Source: Hyphomicrobiales bacterium (GTDB taxonomy: Bacteria > Pseudomonadota > Alphaproteobacteria > Rhizobiales > Beijerinckiaceae). From it: 46,952 bases of DNA. Position numbers and translations under genes: made by a program. The DNA is taken from positions 1-46,952 of the forward strand of contig JANXTB010000173.1 in the NCBI GenBank assembly GCA_025356415.1. The letters run 5' to 3'. Below the pieces are notes generated by a model, which was not told the origin of the DNA, searched no databases, and was given only the letters and a program-made list of their open reading frames with translations. Below are positions 15,832-24,411 of the stretch, in pieces (the first letter of the stretch is position 1; each line of letters begins with the position of its first letter).

Positions 15832-16821
15832 TCACTCCGGCTGGATGCCAGCGGTCTTGATGACCTCCGCCCAGCGCTTGATGTCGCGCGCGACAATCTC
15901 CTTCAGCCTGTCGGGGCTGCCGCCGATAACCTGCAGCGCCTGCGCGTCGAGCTTCGCCTTGATCTCGGGATCGACGAGCATTTCGTTCAGGTCGGCATTG
16001 TATTTGGCAATGACCGCAGCGGGCGTTCCGGCTGGCGCGAACATCGCCCACCAATTGTCGATGTCAATGCCGGGGACGCCGGCTTCGGTCATCGTCGGCA
16101 CGTTCGGCGCCAGCGCGATGCGCTTGTCGCCCGAGATCGCAAGGATCTTGACGTCGCCGCCACCGGCGAGCGAATTGGCTTGCAGCGCAGGCATGAACAT
16201 GCCCCCGATGTGCCCGCCCGCAAGATCCTGCATGGCGCCGGCCAGCTGGCGATAAGGAATGTGGCGCAGCTGCGCGCCGGATTTCTGATTGAACAATTCT
16301 AGCGCGATGTGATGCGGCGAGCCCGGCCCCGGCGAGCCGAAGTTGATCTCGCCCGGCTTCTTCTTTGCGAGGTCGACAAGCTCCTGCAGCGTGTTCACGC
16401 CGAGCGACTTGTGCACCGCGCAGGCGAACACCGAATAGACAAGGCCCGCGACCGGCGCGAAATTCGCAATCGGATCGTAAGGCGCATTCTTGAACAGGCT
16501 GACGTTCATCACCAGCGTGTTGGCGGTGACCAACATGGTCAGCCCGTCCGGCGCTGCGCGAGCGACCGCAGCGGTCCCGATATTGCCGCTGGCGCCGACG
16601 CGATTGTCGACGACGATCGTCTGCTTCCACTTCGCCTGGAGATAATGCCCGGCGATGCGGCCGATCGTGTCAGGTCCGCTGCCAGCGCTGAAGGGAACGA
16701 TGAAAGTAATGTTCTTGTCGCCGCCGGCGACCTGCGCCTGCGCGCCGCCGCTCAGGGTGGCGAGTGTCCCGCCAGCGAGCATATGCGCAACGCCGCGACG
16801 CGTAAAATGATGGGCAGCCAT
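15832..16821 (-). CDS. Bug/TctC-family tripartite tricarboxylate transporter substrate-binding protein (orphan)
   Basis: A 329-residue periplasmic binding protein. The signal segment is FTRRGVAHMLAGGTLATLSGGAQA (about 6-29), followed by the Bug-family opening ITFIVPFSAGSGPDTIGR and VVDNRVGASGNIGT around 65-85. ATG 16821 has GGAGAG about 10 nt upstream; the open frame before it covers the intergenic region and amidase end. No tctA or tctB membrane genes are present, which is common for Bug proteins. It is transcribed ahead of the amidohydrolase, so both may serve one carboxylate substrate. Confidence 0.9.
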   Translation of the reverse strand: MAAHHFTRRGVAHMLAGGTLATLSGGAQAQVAGGDKNITFIVPFSAGSGPDTIGRIAGHYLQAKWKQTIVVDNRVGASGNIGTAAVARAAPDGLTMLVTANTLVMNVSLFKNAPYDPIANFAPVAGLVYSVFACAVHKSLGVNTLQELVDLAKKKPGEINFGSPGPGSPHHIALELFNQKSGAQLRHIPYRQLAGAMQDLAGGHIGGMFMPALQANSLAGGGDVKILAISGDKRIALAPNVPTMTEAGVPGIDIDNWWAMFAPAGTPAAVIAKYNADLNEMLVDPEIKAKLDAQALQVIGGSPDRLKEIVARDIKRWAEVIKTAGIQPE

Positions 16822-16930
16822 ATGGCGCTCTCTCCGGATCGTTTCCTCTTGCGTCCGGTTTTCCGGCTCGCGGAGCATCTTACGATCTGGGGCGCGGGAG
16901 AAAAGCTTTTTTTCCACCATGCAGGGCGGC

Positions 16931-16950
16931 TGTACCACCATGCGGGTACA
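16931..16950. promoter_or_regulatory. Perfect inverted repeat upstream of the Bug gene, possible operator
   Basis: TGTACC-N8-GGTACA, a perfect 6-bp dyad, lies about 110 bp before the start of the Bug-amidohydrolase pair, in the only sizeable gap (16822-16963) of this strand. The GTACC/GGTAC cores resemble the half-sites near the IclR gene, though spacing differs. The rest of the gap shows no gene. Confidence 0.4.
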
Positions 16951-16963
16951 CGACTTTGCGACG

Positions 16964-18361
16964 TCAAACGCGCATGGAAGCGGGCGCGATCGCCTTCGAG
17001 ACGCCGCTCTGTTCGAGCGTGTAGGCGGCGCGCAGGCACAGATCCTCACGCCAGGGCGCGGCGATCAATTGAACGCCGATGGGCATGTCGCCCCCAAACG
17101 TCGGCGCAGCGACGACAGGGAAACCAATGCAGGAGATCGGCTGCGTGAAGACGCCGATGTTGGGCCGCAACGGAATATCTGCGCCACGAAAATGCAGCAA
17201 GCGCTCGCCAGTCTTGGGCGCAACGCAGGGCGTGGCGGGCGCGATGATGACGTCGAAGGAATCGAACAGCTTCAGCATCTCGTCATGAAACCAGCGGCGC
17301 ACGCGTTGCGCGCGCACGAGCCACACGGCGGGCACGAAGGCGCCAGCGAGAAAGCGGTCGCGCGTGTCGGGATCGAAATCCATCGCGCGCGTGCGCAGGC
17401 GCTCCAGATGCAACGCCGAGCTTTCGCCATTGGTGATGAGGAAAGCCGCCGCGCGCGCCTCCAGTGCGCCACGAAGATCGACGACCTCGCGCGCGCCAAG
17501 CGCAGCGGCGACGCTGGCCACGGCCGCATGCGCTTCGGGCATGCCCGCTGTATCGAAATAGCCGCCCGCAATGGCGATGCGCAGGCCCTCGGCCCCTTTG
17601 CCGATCTCGCCTGACGTCAGCGCAACGCCGCGCGGCGCGCAGACGGGGTCATGCGCATCAAAACCCTGCAGGCAATCATACGCGAGCGCGAGATCGCGCA
17701 CGTTGCGCGCCAGAGGGCCCAGATGATCGAGACTGTCGCAGAAGGGAAAGCTGCGCGTTCGCGGCAGGCGGCCATAAGTTGGTTTCAGGCCGAACAGACC
17801 ACAGAAAGAACTCGGCACGCGGATCGAGCCATTGGTGTCGGACCCGAGCGAGATCGGAGCTAGCCCCGCGGACGTCGCGGCGCCCGAGCCAGACGACGAG
17901 CCGCCCGACATGCGCGAGACATCATGCGGATTGCGGCAATTGCCGTCATGCGCATTCTCGCCGGTGAAGTCGTAGGCGTATTCGCCCATGTTGAGTCCGC
18001 CGACGAGCACGCCGTCCGAAGCTGAAAGCCGCTCGATGAGCACGGCGTCGCGCGCGGCGGGCGCACGTTCGCGATTGATCTTCGAGCCCGCGCGCGTCGG
18101 CAGGCCTTCGATGTCGAAGAGGTTTTTGACCGCAAACGGTACGCCGGCAAGGGCCCCGAGCGTTTCGCCCGACTTGCGCTTGCGATCGATCTCGCGCGCA
18201 GCTCCGCGCGCCCGCTCCGCCGTCACGTCCGTGAAAGCCTGCAGAGTCGGATTGAGCGTCGCGATGCGCGACAAGGTCGCTTCAATCACTTCAACGGCGG
18301 CAAGATCGCCGGAGCGCACGCGCTCGGCTGTGACATGCGCGGGCGCGAAGGGATCGATCAT
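16964..18361 (-). CDS. AtzE/HpxY-type amidase (amidase signature family)
   Basis: A 465-residue amidase-signature enzyme. The Ser-cisSer-Lys triad is intact: Lys79 (FAVKN), Ser155 in GGSSSGSG and nucleophile Ser179 in GSDTNGSI. The ATG at 18361 overlaps the stop of the small AtzG-like gene (ATGA) and has GGGGAG 6 nt upstream, so the two are coupled. That pairing is diagnostic for the AtzE/HpxY group (1-carboxybiuret hydrolase in s-triazine use; hpx cluster amidase in Klebsiella purine use). The substrate is probably a small ureide or amide. No AtzD, AtzF or HpxW gene is present, so the exact pathway is open. Confidence 0.88.
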   Translation of the reverse strand: MIDPFAPAHVTAERVRSGDLAAVEVIEATLSRIATLNPTLQAFTDVTAERARGAAREIDRKRKSGETLGALAGVPFAVKNLFDIEGLPTRAGSKINRERAPAARDAVLIERLSASDGVLVGGLNMGEYAYDFTGENAHDGNCRNPHDVSRMSGGSSSGSGAATSAGLAPISLGSDTNGSIRVPSSFCGLFGLKPTYGRLPRTRSFPFCDSLDHLGPLARNVRDLALAYDCLQGFDAHDPVCAPRGVALTSGEIGKGAEGLRIAIAGGYFDTAGMPEAHAAVASVAAALGAREVVDLRGALEARAAAFLITNGESSALHLERLRTRAMDFDPDTRDRFLAGAFVPAVWLVRAQRVRRWFHDEMLKLFDSFDVIIAPATPCVAPKTGERLLHFRGADIPLRPNIGVFTQPISCIGFPVVAAPTFGGDMPIGVQLIAAPWREDLCLRAAYTLEQSGVSKAIAPASMRV

Positions 18362-18579
18362 GCGCACTCCCCTGCCCGGCCGGGCCGGAACACAGGCGCG
18401 AGTTCGGCTTCGTCCTCAGGCACAGGCGCGGCTTCGACAATGCGCGCCATGCGCTCAGCAACGCGCAGGAAATTCGCAACGCCATCAAGGTTAGCAGGAT
18501 CGATGCTGAGGCCGAGACCGGGCGACAGCGCGGCGATCACCGCTTCCGCATTGAAAGCAGGCTTCTCCGCACTGCTCAT
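18358..18579 (-). CDS. AtzG/HpxX-like small amidase partner (DUF4089 type)
   Basis: A 73-residue protein starting at ATG 18579, which shares a base with the stop of the upstream AtzH-like gene (TGATG). It has the family layout: a short helix around GLSIDPANLDGVANFLRVAERM (split here by function only) and the C-terminal E-x-A-P-V-F-R-P tail. In characterised systems AtzG binds AtzE in a complex resembling GatCA and is needed for a stable enzyme. An open frame 26 codons longer exists but is arginine-rich and lies inside the preceding gene. Confidence 0.85.
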   Translation of the reverse strand: MSSAEKPAFNAEAVIAALSPGLGLSIDPANLDGVANFLRVAERMARIVEAAPVPEDEAELAPVFRPGRAGECA

Positions 18580-18974
18580 CAGACGCTCCCGTCGGGATCG
18601 GCTATGACGCTCACATGCGCGGCGACGACGCGCCAGCCTTCGGGAAAGCGCACCCATGTCTGCATCTGGCGACCGATCTTTCGGACCATTCCGACGCGCG
18701 TGAACAAGGTCGACGCAGTTGCAAAATCACGTCCATATGTGGTGATGACAGTCGCCAGCAAGTCACGCTCAAGCCCGGCTGGCGAGCGCGCCTGACGGAA
18801 CGCGCGGATCTCATCCATGCCGTAGAGATTTTCGCCGCCGCCGTAACGGATTGTGCGCGGATCGTCGCGGAACAATTCTTCCAACACCGTCACATTGTTG
18901 GTGACGAGCGCGTCTTCGTAGCGCGCGAAAACGGCTTCGACTTCCGCCTTCACGTCCGGAATATCCACCTGCAC
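18579..18974 (-). CDS. AtzH/HpxZ-like protein (DUF3225, SnoaL-like fold)
   Basis: A 131-residue protein of the AtzH/HpxZ family. Recognisable blocks are LEELFRDDPRTIRYGGGENLYG (central, about 31-52), ITTYGRDFATASTLF (about 76-90) and WVRFPEGWRVVAAHVS (about 106-121). The start is GTG 18974 with GGGAGG 6-7 nt upstream; the first in-frame ATG comes too late. Family members occur with AtzE/AtzG and in hpx clusters, and AtzH is reported to act on a dicarboxyurea-type intermediate. Here it links the peptide-type ABC transporter and the amidase in one transcript. Confidence 0.86.
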   Translation of the reverse strand: MQVDIPDVKAEVEAVFARYEDALVTNNVTVLEELFRDDPRTIRYGGGENLYGMDEIRAFRQARSPAGLERDLLATVITTYGRDFATASTLFTRVGMVRKIGRQMQTWVRFPEGWRVVAAHVSVIADPDGSV

Positions 18975-18975
18975 G

Positions 18976-20661
18976 TCAACCTCCCTGAACAGGCGGATGC
19001 GGCGCCGCCGCGATCAGCTCGCGCGTGTAATCCGCCTTCGGCGCTTCCAGAACCTGCTCGGCGCTGCCCTGCTCGACGATGCGACCGCCGCGCATGACGA
19101 TGACGCGATCGCACACGAGCCGCACCACATGCAGATCGTGACTGACAAACAGATAGCTCATGCCGAGCTTCGCCTTCAGGTCCGCAAGCAGATTGAGAAC
19201 GACTGCCTGCACCGAAACATCGAGCGCCGCCGTGGGCTCATCGAGCACGACGAGATCGGGCTCAAGCGCCATGGCGCGCGCGATGCCGACGCGGGCTTTT
19301 TGTCCGCCCGACAGCTGGTGCGGAAAACGGTCGAGCAATTCGAGCGGCAGCCCGACAAGCTGTGCGAGTTCCTCCACGCGGCTGCGCAGATTCAGGCCGT
19401 GGTTGGCGAACCGCAGCAGCGGATCAGCGATGGCGCGCGCTGCGGTGTAGCGCGGATTGAGCGAATCCGTCGGGTCCTGAAACACCATCTGGATGCGCGA
19501 CCGCATCGGATTGCGCGCGAACTCCTTCGCCGGGATGGCGCCAATATTCTCACCGTCAAAGGTGATCATGCCCTCTGTCGGATCGAGCAGGCGCATCAGC
19601 ATCATTGACGTCGTCGACTTGCCGCAGCCCGACTCGCCAACGAGCCCGACGCTCTCGCCGCGCCGTACTTCGAAGCTGATCCCGTCCACGGCGCGGAACG
19701 GCGCCTCCTGCGCCTGAGCAGGACGCAACAGACGCGAGATGATGTTTCCATTTTCGCGCGGATATTCCTTCACCAGCCCGCTGACCGTGAGCAACGGCGC
19801 GCCCGCATCGGCGACCGGCGCGCTTTGGGGCGGCGGCGCCGGGCGATCATCCGGCAGAAGATCGCGGAGCGCGATGCCGGGGCGCGGCGTCGCGCGCACC
19901 AGCTTGCGCGTATAGGGATGTTTGGGCGCGGAAAAGATCTCTGCGGCAGGCGCACTCTCGACCACTTCGCCCTTTTCCATCACCACCACGCGGTCGCAAT
20001 AGGTGGCGGCAAGGCCGAGATCATGCGTGATGAGAATAGTCGACATGCCGCGCTCGCGCGTCAGCTCGACGATGAGATCCATCACCGCTTTCTGCGTCGT
20101 CACGTCGAGGCCTGTCGTCGGCTCGTCGGCGATGAGCAGTTTGGGGCGGCACGCCAGCGCAAGCGCAATCACGACGCGCTGGCACATGCCGCCAGAGAGT
20201 TCGAACGGATAGGCGCGGTAGCGCTCTTCAGGCCGCGAGATGCGCACTTGACGCAAGGCGTCGATAGCCTTCTCGCGCGCATCCGCAGAGCCCGCCTGCG
20301 CATGCTGGCGCAACACGTCCTCGATCTGCTCGCCGACACGGCGAATGGGGTTCAGAGCCGCGCGTGGATTCTGAAAAATCATCGACATTTCGCGGCCGCG
20401 CAGATCGACCATCTGGCTTTCCGGGGCATCCTGCAATTCAAGACCCGAGAAAGAAATCGCGCCCTCGGCGATGCGCCCCGCGCGATCGAGAATGCGCATG
20501 ACCGCGTAGGACGTCACCGACTTGCCGGAGCCCGACTCGCCGACAATGCCCAGCGTCTCACCCTTGGCGACGGTGATGTCGACCTGTCGAACGGCTTTTA
20601 CAATGCCGCGCCGTGTGGCGAATTCCACAGTCAGTCCGGAGACGTCCAGAAGTGCGCTCAT
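18976..20661 (-). CDS. Peptide-type ABC transporter, fused double ATPase (DppD-DppF / GsiA-like)
   Basis: A 561-residue protein with two complete ATPase halves joined by a linker at about 265-290. Half 1: Walker A GESGSGKS 41-48, LSGGM 155-159, Walker B LLIADE 175-180. Half 2: Walker A GESGCGKS 342-349, LSGGQ 450-454, Walker B VVLDE 471-475. The first signature has Met for Gln. Start ATG 20661, 7 nt after the DppC-type stop with GAGG upstream. It powers the DppB/DppC permeases for uptake of an oligopeptide-like, nickel-like or ureide substrate. Confidence 0.93.
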   Translation of the reverse strand: MSALLDVSGLTVEFATRRGIVKAVRQVDITVAKGETLGIVGESGSGKSVTSYAVMRILDRAGRIAEGAISFSGLELQDAPESQMVDLRGREMSMIFQNPRAALNPIRRVGEQIEDVLRQHAQAGSADAREKAIDALRQVRISRPEERYRAYPFELSGGMCQRVVIALALACRPKLLIADEPTTGLDVTTQKAVMDLIVELTRERGMSTILITHDLGLAATYCDRVVVMEKGEVVESAPAAEIFSAPKHPYTRKLVRATPRPGIALRDLLPDDRPAPPPQSAPVADAGAPLLTVSGLVKEYPRENGNIISRLLRPAQAQEAPFRAVDGISFEVRRGESVGLVGESGCGKSTTSMMLMRLLDPTEGMITFDGENIGAIPAKEFARNPMRSRIQMVFQDPTDSLNPRYTAARAIADPLLRFANHGLNLRSRVEELAQLVGLPLELLDRFPHQLSGGQKARVGIARAMALEPDLVVLDEPTAALDVSVQAVVLNLLADLKAKLGMSYLFVSHDLHVVRLVCDRVIVMRGGRIVEQGSAEQVLEAPKADYTRELIAAAPHPPVQGG

Positions 20662-20668
20662 GTTCGCC

Positions 20669-21568
20669 TCACGTACGCCGTTGCGGATCGACAATGTCGC
20701 GAAGACCGTCGCCAATCAGGTTGAAGCAAAACACCGCGAGCATCAGCGCGAGGCCCGGAAACAGCGCGATCCACCATTCACCCGAGATGATCGAGCCGGC
20801 GCCTTCAGCGACCATGATGCCCCATTCGGGGGTCGGCGGGCGCACGCCCAGTCCGATGAACGAGAGGCCCGCCGCATTGAGAATCGCATAGCCCATGGTG
20901 AGCGACATCTGCACCATCATGATCGGCAGGATGTTGGGCATGATGGTGGTGAGCGCGATGCGCCATTCCGAATTGCCGGAAAGCCGCGCCGCCATGACAT
21001 AGCCAGCCTCGCGACGCACGCTCGCCTCCGAGCGCGCAATGCGGGCGTAAAGCGGGAAGTTGATGATCGCGGTCGCGATGACGATGTTGGTCACCGTATT
21101 GCCGAGCGCGGCGACGATGCCCATGGCGAGCACGAACAGCGGGAACGCCATGATCGTATCGGCGATGCGCCCGACGATGCGATCCGTCCAGCCGCCGAAA
21201 AATCCCGCTGCAATGCCGGCCAGTCCGCCAAACGCGAAAACCAACGCAACAGAGGTGACGGCGATGGTGAGATCGAGCCGCGCCGCCACAATCACGCGCG
21301 AGAAGATGTCACGGCCAAGCGCATCCGTGCCAAACCAATGTCGCCAGGTCGGCGGCTGCAGTTTCGCCATCGTGTCGCTCGCCAGCGGATCGAATGGCGC
21401 TATCCACGGTCCGAAAATCGCGCAGATAACGAGGATGCCCAGCAGAATGAAAGCAAAGCCAGTGACCGGATTTCCACCGATGACATAACGCGCATGACCG
21501 AGTGTCGCGAGCAGTCCCGACAGACGGCTTGGCGCGCGCACCACCGCGCCTTCCTGAGCCGCGCTCAT
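20669..21568 (-). CDS. Peptide-type ABC transporter permease (DppC family)
   Basis: A 299-residue membrane permease. The N-terminal cytoplasmic stretch leads to a first helix near 35-55, and the HWFGTDALGRDIFSRV block at about 96-111 is the DppC/OppC hallmark. The EAA loop is in the segment ARIARSEASVRREAGYVMAA near 175-195. The ATG overlaps the DppB-type stop (ATGA). It forms the heterodimeric channel with DppB. Confidence 0.93.
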   Translation of the reverse strand: MSAAQEGAVVRAPSRLSGLLATLGHARYVIGGNPVTGFAFILLGILVICAIFGPWIAPFDPLASDTMAKLQPPTWRHWFGTDALGRDIFSRVIVAARLDLTIAVTSVALVFAFGGLAGIAAGFFGGWTDRIVGRIADTIMAFPLFVLAMGIVAALGNTVTNIVIATAIINFPLYARIARSEASVRREAGYVMAARLSGNSEWRIALTTIMPNILPIMMVQMSLTMGYAILNAAGLSFIGLGVRPPTPEWGIMVAEGAGSIISGEWWIALFPGLALMLAVFCFNLIGDGLRDIVDPQRRT

Positions 21569-22578
21569 GTCGTCGACTCCAGGCGCGGGTCGATCAACCT
21601 GTAGGACAGGTCGATCATCAGATTAAGCGCGATGTAGAGGATGGCCATGGCGAGCACAAAGCCCTGCACGGGTGCGAAGTCCGAAGCAATCAGCGCTTCC
21701 ACCGCGTAGGAGCCGACACCCGGCCAGGCAAAGACTTTTTCAACCAGCACATTGGCGCCAAGCAGGAACGAGAACACCATGCCGAGCGTCGTGATAACGG
21801 GCAACATGGCGTTGCGAAACGCATAAGTCATGACGACTTTGCGCGCCGGCAGACCAGAAGCGCGCGCCGTGCGCACGAAGTCCATAGAGAGCACCGCGAG
21901 CATTGACGCGCGCGTGATGCGGGCAATCGGCGCCAGTGAAAAGATCGCCAGCGTGATGCCCGGCAACGCAAGCTGCGCGAGGCTAGAACGAAACGCCTCC
22001 CAATCGCGCGCCAGCAAAGAGTCGATCAGGTAAAATCCGGTGACGGTGGGCGGCGCGCTGGCGAAGACATCAAGGCGCCCGAGCGGCGCCGGAGATATCT
22101 GCCAGATGAAGTAGAAGAGATAGACCAGCAACAGCCCGGTGAAAAACACCGGCAGCGATACGCCCGCCGTCGCAATCGCGCGGCAGGCATGATCAATGAA
22201 AGATCCCTGTTTCACTGCGGCCAGAATGCCTAGCGGGACGGCGATCAACAACGACAGGATGAGGCCAAAAAGGGTGAGTTCCGCGGAGGCCGGCAACCGC
22301 GCTTTCAGGTCGGCGACGACAGGCTGGCCCGTCGTCAGCGACTGGCCGAGATCGCCATGCGAGAGATCGACGACATAGCGGCGGAATTGTTCGGGCAGCG
22401 GCCTGTCGAGACCGAGCTTTTTCTTCACTTCCTCGATCGCCTGCGGTGTCGCGGCGGGTCCGGCGAAATAGGCGGCCGTATCGCCCGGCAAAACACGCGT
22501 CAGCAGAAACGACACGACGACAACCCCGATGAGCGCCGGGATTGTCGTCAGGATGCGGCCAAAAAGCACTTTGAGCAT
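21565..22578 (-). CDS. Peptide-type ABC transporter permease (DppB family)
   Basis: A 337-residue permease with an N-terminal helix and the RVLPGDTAAYFAG and LGLDRPLPEQF elements (about 28-63) typical of DppB. The EAA loop is ARITRASMLAVLSMDFVRTARASG (about 222-245). ATG 22578 has GAGG about 7 nt upstream. It follows the binding-protein gene after a 60-nt gap that contains a hairpin. Confidence 0.93.
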   Translation of the reverse strand: MLKVLFGRILTTIPALIGVVVVSFLLTRVLPGDTAAYFAGPAATPQAIEEVKKKLGLDRPLPEQFRRYVVDLSHGDLGQSLTTGQPVVADLKARLPASAELTLFGLILSLLIAVPLGILAAVKQGSFIDHACRAIATAGVSLPVFFTGLLLVYLFYFIWQISPAPLGRLDVFASAPPTVTGFYLIDSLLARDWEAFRSSLAQLALPGITLAIFSLAPIARITRASMLAVLSMDFVRTARASGLPARKVVMTYAFRNAMLPVITTLGMVFSFLLGANVLVEKVFAWPGVGSYAVEALIASDFAPVQGFVLAMAILYIALNLMIDLSYRLIDPRLESTT

Positions 22579-22607
22579 GGGATCCTCACGCCAGACAATG
22601 ACTGGCC

Positions 22608-22627
22608 GGCGCGGACTTCTCCGCGCC
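22608..22627 (-). terminator. Hairpin between the binding-protein and permease genes
   Basis: A perfect 8-bp GC stem GGCGCGGA/TCCGCGCC with a 4-nt loop, 11 nt after the SBP stop on the minus strand. There is no T-run, so it may protect the 3' end of the SBP message or attenuate weakly rather than terminate. Confidence 0.5.
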
Positions 22628-22638
22628 GATCCTTAGCA

Positions 22639-24258
22639 TCAGGCTTTGACGAGGGCGCGGTAGTCGAGCCGGCGATGGAACCAGTATTGATAACCGGTGA
22701 CGTTCTTTTGCATCGCGATGTTCACATAGGGCTGGAACAGCGGAATACGCGGAACGTCGCTGAAGGCGAGATCGACAAAACCCTTCACGTTCTGCTCGTA
22801 GGCCGCCTTGTCGCCAGCAGCAGCAGTGGCCCGCGCGCCGGCGATGAGCTTGTCCATCTCCGCGTTCTTGTAGCTCATGGTGTTGAAGACGGAATTCGAG
22901 CCGTCGTAGCACCAGAAGAAGAAATATTCCGGATAGTCCAGCCAACCCGAGAAGACGTTGGTGAAGAGCGGCATTTCCTTCTTGTTCAATTCCGTGCGCC
23001 AGTTGGCGCCGGGGATCTTGTTGATGGTCGTCTTGATGCCGATCAGCGCGAGGCTTTCCTGCACGAGCACGCAAACCGGCTCGTTGATGCCCGCGAAACC
23101 AAGGTCGAAGGACAGCGTGGTTTCAAAGCCGTTCGGATAACCAGCCTCGGCGAGCAGCGCCTTGGCTTTCGCAATGTCGGTGTTGTAGGGCGCAGCCTGC
23201 GGCCACACAGCTTCCTTCACGCCGCCTGGCGAGGCGCCGAACATCGGCTTCGAAAGACCAAACAGCGCGGCGTCCATGATCTTCTGATACGGCACCGCAT
23301 AGGCCACAGCCTGCCGCACCTTCGGATTGTCGAAAGGCGCCTTGGTGACGTTCATGCCGAGATATTGAATACCGTTCGAGTAAGGCGTCGAAATGATGCT
23401 GAGCTTGTTGCTCTCCTTAAGCTCGACAAAATCCTTGTTCGGCAAATCGTAGGAAATGTCAGCATCGCCGCGCTCCAGCAGTGCGCGACGGTTGCCGGCC
23501 GACGGCACCATGCGCCAGATGATGCGGGGAATGGCGGGCTTCTTGCCCGAGACCCAAGCCTCGTTACGCTCCAGCACCACCTCGGTGCCCGGCGTCCACT
23601 TCGTGACCTTGTAGGCGCCGGAGCCTGCTGTGTTCTGCTTGGTGTATTCGAGACCCCAGGGGTCAGCCGCCGTCGCGTTCTTCTTCACGAGTTCGGAATT
23701 GATGACGCACGGCACGATGACGGCGAGATCGGGAATCGTCAGCCGGTCGGGGCGCAGGAAATCGACGCGGATCGTGTGATCGTCAACAACGACGAACTGC
23801 TCGGGCTTTTCAAGCGAGCCGGCCTTCATCTGGAACGTCGGGAATCCGCCCACGGACACCGCGCGATCAAGCGACCACTTCACGTCCTTCGCCGTCACCG
23901 GCGCGCCGTCATGGAAGGTGGCGTTCTTGCGCAGCTTGAAAGTCACGGAATCCTTCGAGAGGTTCATGTCCTCTGCGAGTTCCGGCTTGAACTTTTCGCG
24001 ATCGTAATAGGGCTGGCCGCTCGGGCCTGTCTTCATCTCGTGGCTGATAAGACGATCATAGCAATTCCACGATACTTCGTAGCCGGGCACATTGGTGCCG
24101 ACGCCATGAATGTCGAGATTGTTCGGGCCGCTTTCGGAGACGATCAGCAATGTCTCGGCGCGTGATTGCGCCATGGCGGATGTGATCACGGCAGGCGCGC
24201 TGACGCCACTCGCCGCAGCAGCCGCCCCTGCGTTCTTCAGAAATTTCCGCCGATCCAT
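22639..24258 (-). CDS. ABC transporter substrate-binding protein, family 5 (DppA-like)
   Basis: A 539-residue periplasmic binding protein. The start is ATG 24258 (GGAGG 5 nt upstream) and begins M-D-R-R-K-F-L-K, a strong Tat signal, with an Ala-rich segment and cleavage near SAMAQ. SBP_bac_5 features include the KFKPELAEDMNLSKD and VTFKLRKNATFHDGAPV regions (about 91-122), the classic opening of the peptide-binding fold. First gene of the leftward block that ends in the AtzE-type amidase, so its ligand is probably the amidase pathway substrate. Confidence 0.93.
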   Translation of the reverse strand: MDRRKFLKNAGAAAAASGVSAPAVITSAMAQSRAETLLIVSESGPNNLDIHGVGTNVPGYEVSWNCYDRLISHEMKTGPSGQPYYDREKFKPELAEDMNLSKDSVTFKLRKNATFHDGAPVTAKDVKWSLDRAVSVGGFPTFQMKAGSLEKPEQFVVVDDHTIRVDFLRPDRLTIPDLAVIVPCVINSELVKKNATAADPWGLEYTKQNTAGSGAYKVTKWTPGTEVVLERNEAWVSGKKPAIPRIIWRMVPSAGNRRALLERGDADISYDLPNKDFVELKESNKLSIISTPYSNGIQYLGMNVTKAPFDNPKVRQAVAYAVPYQKIMDAALFGLSKPMFGASPGGVKEAVWPQAAPYNTDIAKAKALLAEAGYPNGFETTLSFDLGFAGINEPVCVLVQESLALIGIKTTINKIPGANWRTELNKKEMPLFTNVFSGWLDYPEYFFFWCYDGSNSVFNTMSYKNAEMDKLIAGARATAAAGDKAAYEQNVKGFVDLAFSDVPRIPLFQPYVNIAMQKNVTGYQYWFHRRLDYRALVKA

Positions 24259-24290
24259 CACCGCCTCCAAGGCCTTTGTTCATCGGCGAT

Positions 24291-24319
24291 ATTGCATACA
24301 ATTTCCCGGGATCGTATGC
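24291..24319. promoter_or_regulatory. Candidate GntR operator in the divergent dppA-gntR region
   Basis: ATTGCATACAAT (24291-24302) is a near-perfect 12-bp palindrome (5 of 6 pairs), 32 bp before the DppA-type ATG. Its GCATAC is repeated in inverted form as GTATGC at 24314-24319. FCD-type GntR regulators commonly bind short palindromes with a GTATAC-like core, so autoregulation and control of the transporter-amidase block is likely. The rest of 24259-24411 shows no gene. Confidence 0.5.
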
Positions 24320-24411
24320 CCAAATGAGCGGCGTTCCTGCGCAAATTTCGGGAGACGAAGCCTAAGAACAAGGCACGAATTCCTGTGCATTTGGCGCTAG
24401 AAGAGAACGAG

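Noticed and set aside
16964-18974. A complete s-triazine (atz) pathway
   Set aside because: Only AtzE/G/H-like genes are present; no AtzD, AtzF or upstream atz enzymes.
22357-24165. 602-codon plus-strand frame opposite the DppA-like gene
   Set aside because: Antisense shadow of a clear SBP_bac_5 gene; low-complexity composition and no ribosome site.
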